Made by a program: the position numbers and the translations under genes
Assembly: GCF_000953135.1 (NCBI RefSeq)
Contig: NZ_LN614827.1
Span: 649,001-713,000 of the forward strand
DNA: 64,000 bases
DNA from: Legionella fallonii LLAP-10
GTDB taxonomy: Bacteria; Pseudomonadota; Gammaproteobacteria; Legionellales; Legionellaceae
Direction of reading: 5' to 3'
Shown: positions 17,802 through 26,488 of the stretch, piece by piece
How positions within the stretch are numbered: position 1 is the stretch's first letter
How the letters are laid out: every line of letters starts with the position of its first letter
Notes under the pieces: model-generated
Database searches by the model: none
Seen by the model: only the letters and a program-made list of their open reading frames with translations
What the model was told of the DNA's origin: nothing

Positions 17802-18794
17802 TTGGATAATCCTTATAAAATTTTACTCATAGAACCTGATTTGGAATTAGCTAAGACAATAATAGATTGGCTAGGCAATCCAATTCGTCTTGTTCATGCG
17901 ATAGATAACCATAACGTTCTAAAACAGGCCGCGATTGATAAGTGGGATCTTGTCATCACTAATATTCACTCGTCTAAAATAAATGATTTAGATATTACTA
18001 GGATTGTGAAAGAAACAGATTCAACATCGGCTATCTTAATCATTGCTGAGAATATAAAAGTAGATTTTATTCTCGCAGCTATGGAATATCACGCTGATGC
18101 GTTACTCTTTAAGCCTTTAGACAAAAATGAATTTATATCTAAGGTATTGCAATTAGCCGAACAGTCAAAAAGGAAAAGAGAAGAGAGAGGCAATAGGATA
18201 GTTTTAGCCGTAGGCGCACATCCTGATGATGTAGAGTTTGGATGCGCAGGAACTTTAGCCAAACTTCGCGAAAATGGAAATCAAATTAATATATTAACAT
18301 TAAGTTTAGGAGCCGCAGGAGGAGATCCAAATATTAGAAAAAAAGAGGCTAAAAAAGCTGCCAAGATTCAACGAGCTAAATTATTTTTAGGTGATCTTGA
18401 AGATACAAAAATAACAGATGCTGCAATAACGATAAAGTATATTAAAGACATCGTTCACGAGATTAATCCGACTGATATTTATACCCATTCTATCTATGAT
18501 AATCATCAAGATCACCGAGCCGTTTTTCATGCAACTATTAGTGCGTGTCGAAGAGTGCCTAATATATTTTGCTATCTTTCCCCTTCAGGCACTGTTGATT
18601 TTAGACCCAATATATTTATTAACATTGATCGGTTTATGGACACCAAATTGAAGGTTATCGCAGAATTTAAAAGTCAAATAAATTTACGTCCTTATTTACA
18701 GCCTGACATGATCACAGCAACAGCACGCTATTGGGGGCGTTTTTGCAACTATCATTTGGCGGAACCAATGGAGGTACTTAGAGGATATTCTTAG
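17802..18794 (+). CDS. Pseudo-receiver domain fused to a PIG-L/LmbE-type deacetylase
   Basis: Starts at TTG (17802) behind AAAGGACT; no ATG fits. Residues 1-120 look like a CheY-type receiver (LLIEPDLELAK, then ALLFKPLDKNEF), but the usual phospho-accepting Asp is Asn in DLVITNIHSS, so it probably cannot be phosphorylated normally. From about 130 there is a PIG-L/LmbE domain with AHPDDVEFGC (about 139-148) and NHQDH (about 233), the zinc-binding sites of N-acetylglucosamine-type deacetylases. Likely function: deacetylation of an acetylamino sugar or conjugate, with the receiver as a docking or sensing module. It lies between the glycan cluster and glmM, consistent with amino-sugar metabolism. 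Confidence 0.75.
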   Translation: MDNPYKILLIEPDLELAKTIIDWLGNPIRLVHAIDNHNVLKQAAIDKWDLVITNIHSSKINDLDITRIVKETDSTSAILIIAENIKVDFILAAMEYHADALLFKPLDKNEFISKVLQLAEQSKRKREERGNRIVLAVGAHPDDVEFGCAGTLAKLRENGNQINILTLSLGAAGGDPNIRKKEAKKAAKIQRAKLFLGDLEDTKITDAAITIKYIKDIVHEINPTDIYTHSIYDNHQDHRAVFHATISACRRVPNIFCYLSPSGTVDFRPNIFINIDRFMDTKLKVIAEFKSQINLRPYLQPDMITATARYWGRFCNYHLAEPMEVLRGYS

Positions 18795-18889
18795 GTAAAT
18801 TTATCTGGTAAGTGAATAAATCGATTCCTGGAGCCGAGGATTAAAAAAAATGACTATGCCCCTAAAATTAAATTGTAAGGTAGGCACGA

Positions 18890-20248
18890 ATGAGTCAACG
18901 CAAATATTTTGGTACAGATGGCATAAGAGGCCGAGTTGGATCATCCAACATTAATCCGGAGTTTATTTTAAAACTAGGTTGGGCGGCAGGGCGCGTTCTT
19001 GTAAATGAGAAAAGAAAAAAAGTAGTGATTGGTAAGGACACCAGAGTTTCTGGCTATATGTTGGAATCTGCTTTGCAAGCTGGATTATCAGCGGCAGGAG
19101 TTGATGTTGCATTACTGGGGCCTATGCCAACTCCTGGCGTTGCTTATTTAACCCGGGCACTTAGAGCTGATGCGGGTATCATTATTAGTGCTTCCCACAA
19201 TTTATTTGAAGACAATGGCATCAAATTTTTTTCACCAGATGGCAGCAAGTTGGCTGATAGTATGGAAAGCGCTATTGAAAATGAATTGGAAAAACAGCTG
19301 CAAACAGTGCCTTCAGTTAACTTAGGTAAGGCAACACGTATTAATAATGCGGCTGATCGCTACATCGAATTTTGTAAATCCACAATCCCAATCAAGTCTC
19401 GATTATTTACTTTTAAAATAGTCGTCGATTGTGCAAATGGAGCAGCATATCATATTGCACCAAATGTATTTTCTGAATTAGGAGCTGATGTCGTTTCCAT
19501 GGGGATAAATCCGAATGGTTTTAATATCAATCAAAATTGTGGCTCGACAGCACCAGAATTATTAAGAGAAAAGGTAATTAGTGTTGGAGCTGATATTGGT
19601 ATTGCTTTGGATGGAGATGGAGATAGAGTTATTTTAGTGGATTCCCTAGGAAATTTTGTTAATGGTGATCAAATTGTCTACATTATTGCGCAAGATAGAT
19701 ATCAACGAGGCACACTAGAAGGAGGGATAGTAGGAACCTTGATGAGTAATTATGGACTCGAATTAGCAATTACTTCGTTGGGAATACCTTTTCAACGTTC
19801 TGAGGTGGGCGATAGGTATGTTCAGGAACTGTTAAGAAAGAACGATTGGTTGATTGGAGGGGAGTCGTCTGGCCATGTTTTTTGCTTAGATAAAACAACA
19901 ACAGCCGATGGTATTGTAACTGCATTACAAGTTCTTGCTATTATGTTGAAACAGGATAAAAAGCTCTATGAATTAACTCAAGGTATGCATTTGTTGCCTC
20001 AAATTTTAATCAATTTAAAAACGAAAAATGCTACATTATTAGAATCTAATCCTAATATCATTCAAGCCGTTAAAAATTTGGAAATCACTTTGAATGGTGA
20101 TGGTCGAATATTACTAAGGGCTTCAGGTACCGAACCGTTATTACGAATTATGGTTGAGGGGCGGGATGCGTTATTGGTAAGCCAATACGCTCAAAAATTA
20201 CTTAAAGAGATAAATGTAGTTGAACAAAAGCTAGCTGAGGTAAAATAA
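18890..20248 (+). CDS. glmM: Phosphoglucosamine mutase GlmM
   Basis: 452 residues, the normal GlmM length. [10 protein letters not shown] at the N-terminus, the phosphoserine loop IIISASHN (Ser102), the metal loop LDGDGDR and the C-terminal [16 protein letters not shown] are all present. It converts glucosamine-6-phosphate to glucosamine-1-phosphate, the precursor of UDP-GlcNAc for peptidoglycan and LPS. The start ATG follows AAGGTAGGCACGA. It is followed by a hairpin repeat. Confidence 0.95.
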   Translation: MSQRKYFGTDGIRGRVGSSNINPEFILKLGWAAGRVLVNEKRKKVVIGKDTRVSGYMLESALQAGLSAAGVDVALLGPMPTPGVAYLTRALRADAGIIISASHNLFEDNGIKFFSPDGSKLADSMESAIENELEKQLQTVPSVNLGKATRINNAADRYIEFCKSTIPIKSRLFTFKIVVDCANGAAYHIAPNVFSELGADVVSMGINPNGFNINQNCGSTAPELLREKVISVGADIGIALDGDGDRVILVDSLGNFVNGDQIVYIIAQDRYQRGTLEGGIVGTLMSNYGLELAITSLGIPFQRSEVGDRYVQELLRKNDWLIGGESSGHVFCLDKTTTADGIVTALQVLAIMLKQDKKLYELTQGMHLLPQILINLKTKNATLLESNPNIIQAVKNLEITLNGDGRILLRASGTEPLLRIMVEGRDALLVSQYAQKLLKEINVVEQKLAEVK

Positions 20249-20254
20249 AGGAAA

Positions 20255-20282
20255 CCCGGATTATGGCTTTGCCTAATCCGGG
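20255..20282. terminator. Hairpin after glmM, also a dispersed palindrome
   Basis: CCCGGATTA (20255-20263) pairs with TAATCCGGG (20274-20282), followed by CTACTTTTGG. It may end glmM transcription, and also the convergent RCC1 gene. The same palindrome occurs at 3775-3798. Confidence 0.55.
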
Positions 20283-20301
20283 CTACTTTTGGGGTTAATG
20301 C

Positions 20302-21486
20302 TTATGTAGGGCTATTTACTCGATCTTCAGTTGGTGGCGTGTTTTGTTCTTCTGTGTGGGTGAATAATAAGTCAATGAACTTTTGTGTTTGTTGAGTGCT
20401 GTACAGGTTAGTACATAATAATTGTTTTCTTGACTTGACATATTCGTCCAGGAGTATTTGTTTTATGCTTGACTCTAGCTGTTCAGGTAGGTTAACCGAG
20501 AATGGTTTCATATTTTCTATTGTATCAGCATGATATAAATTAAGCTGATCATCTGAGGTCAACATGAACAGCACGTTGTTAGCGTATTTCATTGATCTGC
20601 TCTTTATAGGGAATGGAGTTGGGGCAGTTGTATTTCCTGGGGCATGAAGATAAACGTTGTCCCAAGTAAATAATTTCTCTCGGTCGTTTACCGCGATGCG
20701 CATTTTGTCTCCTCCCATCATTCCAATAATCTTTTTGTTCATTAGCTGGGGTATGGGGTGAAATTCTACATCCTTGCAAATAGTAAAACCAAATACATCG
20801 TTATAACAATTTTCACCAGAGGCATACACTTGGTTTGGAGTGATTACATAAAAAGTAGTTCCTTGCGCAAAAATATTTATAATTGGGCCTGCATTTGCGG
20901 GTAAATTAATAGGTAATGGGTGAGTGATATAGCCTTTTTTTTCACCTTTTGATGCTCCATGTGGATTATAACCCCATGTAATTAATTGCCCTTTCTGTGT
21001 TACGGCAATGGTAAAAAGGTGCCCACATTCCAAATGTTTTACAGGACCAAATGCTGTTAAATCTACTTTCTCGAAGGTTAAAGCATCGTTTCCCTCTCGG
21101 CCTACCTGGCGTGCGGCATTCTGACCTGCAACATAGACCTCACCTCGTTCATTTAATAGAGCTGTATGGTTTAGTCCACATTTTACTTTAATGATTTTGC
21201 CTATAGATTCATCATTAATTAATTGAGGTTCATTAATAAGAGAGGAACGGGATCCTAGTCCTAATTGCCCATAAGTATTACCGCCGAAGGCATGAAGTTT
21301 ACCACTTACCGTTAATAGGAAAAATGAGGGAGAAGTGTTACCCAATGGATAGCTTACATGGGTTTCTGCCACTGGCTCATCTAATTCTTTTTCTATGACC
21401 GGGGTGTATTTATTGAAGCCCTGGTATAAGGTAACCTTCGTTTCTTCGGCTAGAAGGATGTTCGTATTAGTGTAGGCAAATGGCAT
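20302..21486 (-). CDS. RCC1-repeat protein, candidate secreted effector
   Basis: A 394-residue protein made largely of RCC1-type beta-propeller repeats: GKLHAFGGNTYGQLGLG, GEVYVAGQNAARQVG, GQLITWGYNPHGA and NQVYASGENCYNDVFG, with a CGxxHTALL element between blades. RCC1 repeats are eukaryotic-like and occur in known Legionella effectors that act on small GTPases such as Ran. There is no signal peptide or membrane helix. The C-terminal tail is polar with EEQ and TEDR, loosely like a Dot/Icm signal. A ribosome site AAGGAGA precedes the ATG. Effector status and target are inference. Confidence 0.7.
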   Translation of the reverse strand: MPFAYTNTNILLAEETKVTLYQGFNKYTPVIEKELDEPVAETHVSYPLGNTSPSFFLLTVSGKLHAFGGNTYGQLGLGSRSSLINEPQLINDESIGKIIKVKCGLNHTALLNERGEVYVAGQNAARQVGREGNDALTFEKVDLTAFGPVKHLECGHLFTIAVTQKGQLITWGYNPHGASKGEKKGYITHPLPINLPANAGPIINIFAQGTTFYVITPNQVYASGENCYNDVFGFTICKDVEFHPIPQLMNKKIIGMMGGDKMRIAVNDREKLFTWDNVYLHAPGNTTAPTPFPIKSRSMKYANNVLFMLTSDDQLNLYHADTIENMKPFSVNLPEQLESSIKQILLDEYVKSRKQLLCTNLYSTQQTQKFIDLLFTHTEEQNTPPTEDRVNSPT

Positions 21487-21946
21487 TTTATTCTCCTTGA
21501 AAACAATTGGCCTATTTTATTATCATTTTGAGTTAAATTCATCCGTTGCAAATACGGATAATCTAGCGTGCACTGGTTAGTCAACAAATTGCCCAATGGT
21601 GCTACCTTAATAAAAGGAAGAAAAAATCGTAGCCCGTATTAGTGCAGCATAATACGGGAATACCCTAGCTCAGTGCACTGAAATTCCGGATTACGCTGCG
21701 CTCATCCAGGCTACAAAAACTTAAGGTAGCGCCATTGGTCAACAAATTGCCCGACAAACGTTTCTTATTAATGCTTATGTGTTGCTATTTACCAGGCTTG
21801 AGATCATTCCAGTTTCTGGTGAACTTACTGCTGGCTTTATGACGTTGGTCGAAAATAGTTTAATTACTTGATTTGCTTGCTTTGCTGAATGAAAGGCTTT
21901 AAAGCCTTTCATTATTCATAAGACCGGTGGGTTTTCTTAATCTCAT
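21487..21946. other. Intergenic region with inverted-repeat element
   Basis: 460 bp without a convincing gene. It holds the roughly 143-bp inverted-repeat element at 21594-21737 and a perfect palindrome (AATGAAAGGCTTT at 21888-21900 with its complement at 21901-21913), which may terminate the carbonic anhydrase transcript. Confidence 0.6.
21594..21737. mobile_element. MITE-like element, copy 1
   Basis: About 144 bp bounded by imperfect terminal inverted repeats (CAATGGTGCTACCTTAA and TTAAGGTAGCGCCATTG). The interior carries nested palindromes (GTAGCCCGTATTAG..., ...CATCCAGGCTAC). It is flanked by direct repeats GTCAACAAATTGCC at 21580-21593 and 21738-21751, consistent with a 14-bp target duplication. 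It has no coding capacity. A second copy lies at 44338-44480 with different flanking repeats. Confidence 0.75.
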
Positions 21947-22996
21947 TCAACAGTTCAAATTTAAAGAAGAGGAATAAGGTATATTAATAGTTATTGGAAG
22001 GGTTATTGGACGTGTTGAGGGAGCAAATAGAGAGTGTCGTATCATATTACTCATATATTGATGGTACCCTGAAGATTCCATGACATTTTGTTGAAAATCT
22101 TTGAGATGGCTCAGTTTTAGTTGAGAGCCTTGTTCTAATAAGGTACTGAACTGTGGATCATCTATATTTGAGTATAATCCTCCTAATTCAGTCCATAATT
22201 TTTGTGTTGCCTTCTCTTTTATGTTTGACCAAATAGGTAGTAAATCTTTCTCAAGAAGAGAAAAAAACTGCATTAATGCTTTATATTCTTTGGCTGTTTT
22301 CGGATGAGTGAGGGGTTCAAGGTAATCCATTGCTATCTGTTCTATTATTTTATCTCGACGAGCAGAAACGGCCTTGGTTAATGCGTCTTTAAAGGGGATG
22401 AATTCTTTCGATGGAGTGTCATAAACAAATATTGTGCCTTTTTCAATGTCATAAAACCATCCGTGTATTGTTATATCATTATTGGCTAGCTTCTTCGCTA
22501 CGATAGGGTGTGATTTTAAATGTTCCATCTGGACTAATATATTGAGCTGAGTTGCCTGCTTTACTTTTGCATCAAAATTGCTTTCTTGTGAATGAGTTAG
22601 TTGTTCTAAAACCGAGTGTGAATGGGTCAACCATGCTGCTGTGTTGGGTAAGCGACTTTTTAAGTCAGGTGTTAATAATCCTTTCATAGCACCGCAATTG
22701 GAATGACCGCAAATAATAATATCTTCTATAGGCAGTTCATTTAAGGGATATTCGATTCCCGCGGATTCACCTGATGGTAGGTGAGCAGGGGGAATGATGT
22801 TGCCTACATTGCGAAGGACAAATATTTTTCCAGGTTTGGATTGAGTGATGACGTTAGGATCTACACGTGAGTCAGCACAGGTAATGAATAGTGTTTTAGG
22901 GCTTTGGCCCTTAGCTAGATAGCTGTACATTTCCTGCATTTGCTTATATGGCTCACCTTGAAATTCCAGTACACCGAGCATTAATTTAATTAACAT
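21947..22996 (-). CDS. Beta-class carbonic anhydrase with long C-terminal extension
   Basis: The first 200 residues are a beta-carbonic anhydrase: Cys40, Asp42 and Arg44 in ITCADSRVDP, then His98 and Cys101 in CGHSNCGAM, the zinc ligands and Asp-Arg dyad. It hydrates CO2 to bicarbonate. The protein is 349 residues against about 200-220 for most members. The extra 130-odd residues (from about 215) are helical and polar, with no domain I recognise. The start is the ATG with AAGGAAC eight bases upstream. No signal peptide is seen, so it should be cytoplasmic unless exported by another route. Confidence 0.85.
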   Translation of the reverse strand: MLIKLMLGVLEFQGEPYKQMQEMYSYLAKGQSPKTLFITCADSRVDPNVITQSKPGKIFVLRNVGNIIPPAHLPSGESAGIEYPLNELPIEDIIICGHSNCGAMKGLLTPDLKSRLPNTAAWLTHSHSVLEQLTHSQESNFDAKVKQATQLNILVQMEHLKSHPIVAKKLANNDITIHGWFYDIEKGTIFVYDTPSKEFIPFKDALTKAVSARRDKIIEQIAMDYLEPLTHPKTAKEYKALMQFFSLLEKDLLPIWSNIKEKATQKLWTELGGLYSNIDDPQFSTLLEQGSQLKLSHLKDFQQNVMESSGYHQYMSNMIRHSLFAPSTRPITLPITINIPYSSSLNLNC

Positions 22997-23578
22997 AATC
23001 GTTCCTTTTGAAATTGATGTTTAAGAATAAAAAGTAAACGATCATTTCATAATCGTCAAGTTAATTAACAAAATTGTAAAGTGTTTCATGTTTATGAAGA
23101 GGGCGGTTGGGGCATGGCTCATGCCCGTCAAACTAAGAGCGAAATATCCTTCTAAGACCCTCTCCCCAACCATTTTCTGCAATTGAATACTTGATTCTAA
23201 TGATAATTTCGCGCGCGAGAGAGGGGACTGTTTGTGTCATTGAGGGGGATGAAGTGTGAGGAAGGACAGCGCGCGCCATTAAGATATTTCGAATCCCCGC
23301 GGCATCGACCGCGGGGCCCATGATGTGGCTCCAGCTATGGATACCGCGGTAATTCGGTTTTTTAAAGTTGCATTTCCTTAACTTAATGGCAGTGAGGCGG
23401 TGCACGGAACCGGAGTGTACATGCAGAACATCGGATCAGCGAAGCAATTCGTCCCTAAGCGAGTTTTCTAAGAGGTCTATTAAAGAATTCGATAAAATCT
23501 TGGGTTGATAGTGAATATAAATTAACCGTTAGCATTTTATAGTCTATATTTAAAGGATCGAAACTACAGGGAGTTAAC
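22997..23578. other. Intergenic region with dispersed repeats, upstream of dps
   Basis: 582 bp. It contains a diverged member of the CCCTCTCCC...GAGGG repeat family (about 23156-23245), a GC-rich palindrome (CCCCGCGG...CCGCGGGG near 23297-23317) and a GATACCGCGGTAATTC motif seen in variants elsewhere. The minus-strand frame at 23133-23405 is made of these repeats and is not taken as a gene. The dps promoter should lie in the last 100 bp. Confidence 0.55.
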
Positions 23579-24073
23579 ATGAAAAAAGTGGAACAATTGA
23601 AGATGTCCGCGTTTAATGATCTTGATGTGAAAAGTCGTCGTGCAATTGCACGCGCCGTTAATCCTCTTATAGCAGATATCTTTGCTTTATTTGTTAAGAC
23701 AAAAAATTTCCATTGGCATATGTCAGGTTCTCATTACCGTGACTATCATCTTTTATTAGACGAGCATAGCGATCAGATTTTTGCCATGATTGATGTCTTA
23801 GCTGAGCGTATGCGTAAATTAGATGAAAGAACGATTCAGTCAATAGGGCAGATTAGCGAGTTGAAAAATATTAAAGATGTTAATGAAAGTTTATCTGCTA
23901 AAGAGATGCTGCAAATACTTTTGCAAGACAATCAGGACTTTTTGGCGCGTATGCGAAGAGCCCATCATGTGTGCAGTGAGGGCAATGATGTGGCAACAAC
24001 CAGTATATTGGAAAATTATATTGATGAAACAGAGCGACGTATTTGGTTTTTATTTGAAACTCTAGCACATTAA
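23579..24073 (+). CDS. dps: Dps-family ferritin-like protein
   Basis: 164 residues with the Dps ferroxidase signature KNFHWHMSGSHYRDYHLLLD followed by EHSDQIFAMIDVLAER. These supply the His, Asp and Glu ligands that sit between subunits of the dodecamer. Dps proteins oxidise and store iron, and protect DNA from peroxide. The start has AGGGAG well placed. The gene stands alone, and an 18-bp-stem hairpin follows it. Regulation by oxidative stress or iron is typical for the family, but no site is identified here. Confidence 0.92.
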   Translation: MKKVEQLKMSAFNDLDVKSRRAIARAVNPLIADIFALFVKTKNFHWHMSGSHYRDYHLLLDEHSDQIFAMIDVLAERMRKLDERTIQSIGQISELKNIKDVNESLSAKEMLQILLQDNQDFLARMRRAHHVCSEGNDVATTSILENYIDETERRIWFLFETLAH

Positions 24074-24102
24074 ATCGAATCTACATTTCCTACATGTTTT
24101 TA

Positions 24103-24143
24103 TTACCCTAGATGCTGAGGTTTATCTTCAGCATCTAGGGTAA
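24103..24143. terminator. Terminator hairpin after dps
   Basis: TTACCCTAGATGCTGAGG (24103-24120) pairs with CTTCAGCATCTAGGGTAA (24126-24143), an 18-bp stem with one wobble and a five-base loop. There is no strong T-run, so termination strength is uncertain. Confidence 0.6.
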
Positions 24144-24161
24144 TCGTTCACGTAATGGCAG

Positions 24162-24470
24162 GTGCATGTTACTGTTGATGGAACACTTTGGGAGCTCATG
24201 GGGGAAGGAGTTAACGGGAAGTATTGTTCTAATAACGAGCAAGCAAGTGATGTTCAATGGAATTATGCCTTTACTTCGTCACGTCTTGGATTGGCGGGAA
24301 GTAATTACAGTTTATTTGATAATGGCCATAGACTGATGGGCTCAATACAAGTTAAGTCTACTCATTATAGTCGGGTAGGTAGTAATTGGGAGAAAGGTAG
24401 TTACCCAGGTAATTGGACTTGCCGTGAATCGAAGGAAAGCTGTTTGTTTTCGGATACTAGAGTAGGGTAA
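24162..24470 (+). CDS. Small unknown ORF, possibly a gene remnant
   Basis: A 102-residue frame from GTG with no clear ribosome site. It is Trp-, Tyr- and Ser-rich with three cysteines, and part reads as strand-rich (SSRLGLAGSNYSLFDNG). No family is recognised. The absence of a good start and the repeat sequence just downstream suggest the 3' end of a decayed gene for a secreted beta-rich protein. It could also be non-coding. Confidence 0.3.
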   Translation: MHVTVDGTLWELMGEGVNGKYCSNNEQASDVQWNYAFTSSRLGLAGSNYSLFDNGHRLMGSIQVKSTHYSRVGSNWEKGSYPGNWTCRESKESCLFSDTRVG

Positions 24471-24827
24471 ATAGTGTATTGAAACAAAATAAAAGTAACC
24501 TCGATGTGGTGCAGTGTAATCAAGGCTAGTCGTAAGGCTCTCTCCCGCGATTTATTATCGATTTCTAAACAAAGATCCTCGCGCGGGCGAGGGAATTTTT
24601 CGTGTCGTCGAAACATTATTCCACTTAGTATCCTCCTCTCCATTGAGGGAGAGGGGAAATCTAGCTCGTCTCTTTTAATCCCAAATAGGCCTCTGCAATC
24701 TCCTTCTTACGTTGATACTGTTACGTATAAATCAGGACCTGTCTGTTGCCTCAATGCAAGAAAGTTAATTTTTCCTTAATAACTCAGCATTATAATTGTT
24801 CATTTAAAAATATTGAGAGTACATAAT
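24471..24827. other. Intergenic region with a dispersed repeat
   Basis: Contains a clear member of the CTCTCCCGCGATTTATTATC family at about 24535-24625, including GGCGAGGGAATTTTTCGTG. The plus-strand frame across it is repeat sequence and is not called. The last 60 bp should hold the promoter of the next gene. Confidence 0.55.
24535..24625. repeat. Dispersed CTCTCCCGCGATTTATTATC repeat
   Basis: Best-preserved member of a family also seen at about 23156-23245, 32035-32130 and 43964-44022 plus 44246-44268. The ends are complementary (CCCTC...GAGGG), and most copies are followed by TTTTTCGTGnnnTnGA. Confidence 0.6.
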
Positions 24828-26486
24828 ATGGGACAGCAATCAAAAGCAAATTTTTCACAGTCTGAACCACTTTACGTTTTGCAAAGAACGGGTACTAAAG
24901 TAGGCGATAATTTTTCTTTCGATGCAATCAAAAACTATATAAAAAGCTGCCCAGCAGCTCAAGATCCTCTTAGTAGAATTATCATTGAAGAGGATGCTAT
25001 CTATTTTGGTCATGGCCTAATGGAAATAAATGCAGCCTTTCCACAACTGCCAAATTTTATCTTGGTTAGACCAACTAAATCATTTAGTGAAGATAATATA
25101 GAAAGCTATGGTTATAATACGCAAGATGCACGAATATTAACCCGTAATCCTATTGAAGCGCAGCAAAATCATTTGAAAGAAGAGGCAGGAAATTTTTTTT
25201 CCACGCTACCCAAAAAACAACCTCTATCGGTTACAAACAGCATAAAAAATTTACACCAACCGCAAGATATTTTATGCAGCCTGTTAGATAGCAATGATAC
25301 GGTAGCTATTGGTGAGATACATACTTACAAATCAAGCAAAAAAATATTAATTGATAACATGAAAAAACTAAAAGAAAAGGGCGTTGATGTCGTTTATCTT
25401 GAGCATGTTTTTTATGATAGTCAAAAAGATCTGTTTGATGCTTATTTTTCATCAGATAGTCTTGAGTTACCTGTTATGTTGAAAGATTATTTACAATATT
25501 TGGATCGGGGTTTCAATCTTTCTAAGTCTAATGATTTTTCTCCTTATAGCTTTTTGGGGTTGGTCGTACAAGCCAAGCGATGCGGTATTCGTATTATCCC
25601 TATAGATACAATCGCTTCCTACTCCACAGGTTCAGCCTTATATTTAGGCGCACCAGGAGTAAAAGATCCAGCTGATCGCTGTCTGATGATGAACTATGTG
25701 GCAGCAAAAAATTACATGGAAGAAAAAAGATCACATCAAAAAGCAATTTTCTTTGTTGGTGCAGATCATATTAACGACGTGAATAGTGGCATACCTGGCA
25801 TCACTGAAATTACCCAGAGTCCAACAATAGTAGTCGAAGATAATGCAAGCGATGAAGAAGAATTGACGGCAGGAACTCATCCGAATAAACCTGATTTATT
25901 GATCTATATGGATACAACTTTATCTGAGGAAGCAAAACAACTAAAGGCTGAATATGAACTGCACGTAGAGCAGGGCAAGCTGAGAAAAGAGGAACAACTA
26001 CGTAAACAAAAAGCGGAAGAGCTTCAAGCTGAAGAGCAAGAAAGAGCACGTCGCCAACAAATTATTGGAGCGGCCAATGATCGGCTAGGAAAAATACTGA
26101 ATAATCTTAGAGAAAGAATTGGTGAAATCGATCAGCACCATCTTGCAGAGGCCTATGATAAGTCTATTGAGTTATTAGAGGCATTAGAAGACGCGAAATC
26201 TGAATACCTCCAAAGTCTTGGCGATATAAGCGTAAGTAGTTCAGTTGCCAATCGAGCATTTGAAACACGCTGTACAACCCTAATCAATAGGGCGAAAACA
26301 GTATTAGAACGAGATTTGGGTTGGGGGGACTATTTAACCAATCTTTTAAAATCAATCGCTAATGCAATCATTCGGGTTGCTTCCTTTGGACTATCTAACT
26401 CCTTCTTTAGTTTAGTGCGCTCTGAATCGGTAGTAGCGGCTGAAGAGACAGAAATAAAGTTGTGCAGCCTAGCTTGTGAGAATTAG
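24828..26486 (+). CDS. TIKI/ChaN-superfamily domain protein with coiled coil, candidate effector
   Basis: 552 residues from the ATG at 24828 (a TTG 15 bases upstream is less likely). The centre has the TIKI/TraB/ChaN/PMT-C2 pattern: AIGEIHTYKSSK (about 160), GVDVVYLEHVFYD, GIRIIPID and FFVGADHIND (about 310). Members are putative metal-dependent hydrolases and include a domain of Pasteurella toxin. Residues about 370-415 form a charged coiled coil (EEQLRKQKAEELQAEEQERA). Near the C-terminus, LLKSIANAIIRVASFG could bind a membrane. No signal peptide is seen. The layout suggests a host-directed type IV effector; substrate unknown. Its stop lies 2 bp from the convergent thiN gene. Confidence 0.65.
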   Translation: MGQQSKANFSQSEPLYVLQRTGTKVGDNFSFDAIKNYIKSCPAAQDPLSRIIIEEDAIYFGHGLMEINAAFPQLPNFILVRPTKSFSEDNIESYGYNTQDARILTRNPIEAQQNHLKEEAGNFFSTLPKKQPLSVTNSIKNLHQPQDILCSLLDSNDTVAIGEIHTYKSSKKILIDNMKKLKEKGVDVVYLEHVFYDSQKDLFDAYFSSDSLELPVMLKDYLQYLDRGFNLSKSNDFSPYSFLGLVVQAKRCGIRIIPIDTIASYSTGSALYLGAPGVKDPADRCLMMNYVAAKNYMEEKRSHQKAIFFVGADHINDVNSGIPGITEITQSPTIVVEDNASDEEELTAGTHPNKPDLLIYMDTTLSEEAKQLKAEYELHVEQGKLRKEEQLRKQKAEELQAEEQERARRQQIIGAANDRLGKILNNLRERIGEIDQHHLAEAYDKSIELLEALEDAKSEYLQSLGDISVSSSVANRAFETRCTTLINRAKTVLERDLGWGDYLTNLLKSIANAIIRVASFGLSNSFFSLVRSESVVAAEETEIKLCSLACEN

Positions 26487-26488
26487 GG

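Noticed and set aside
23133..23405. 90-codon minus-strand frame
   Set aside because: It consists of dispersed repeats and GC-rich palindromes and has no family match or ribosome site.
24504..24779. 91-codon plus-strand frame
   Set aside because: It overlies a dispersed repeat; composition is not protein-like.
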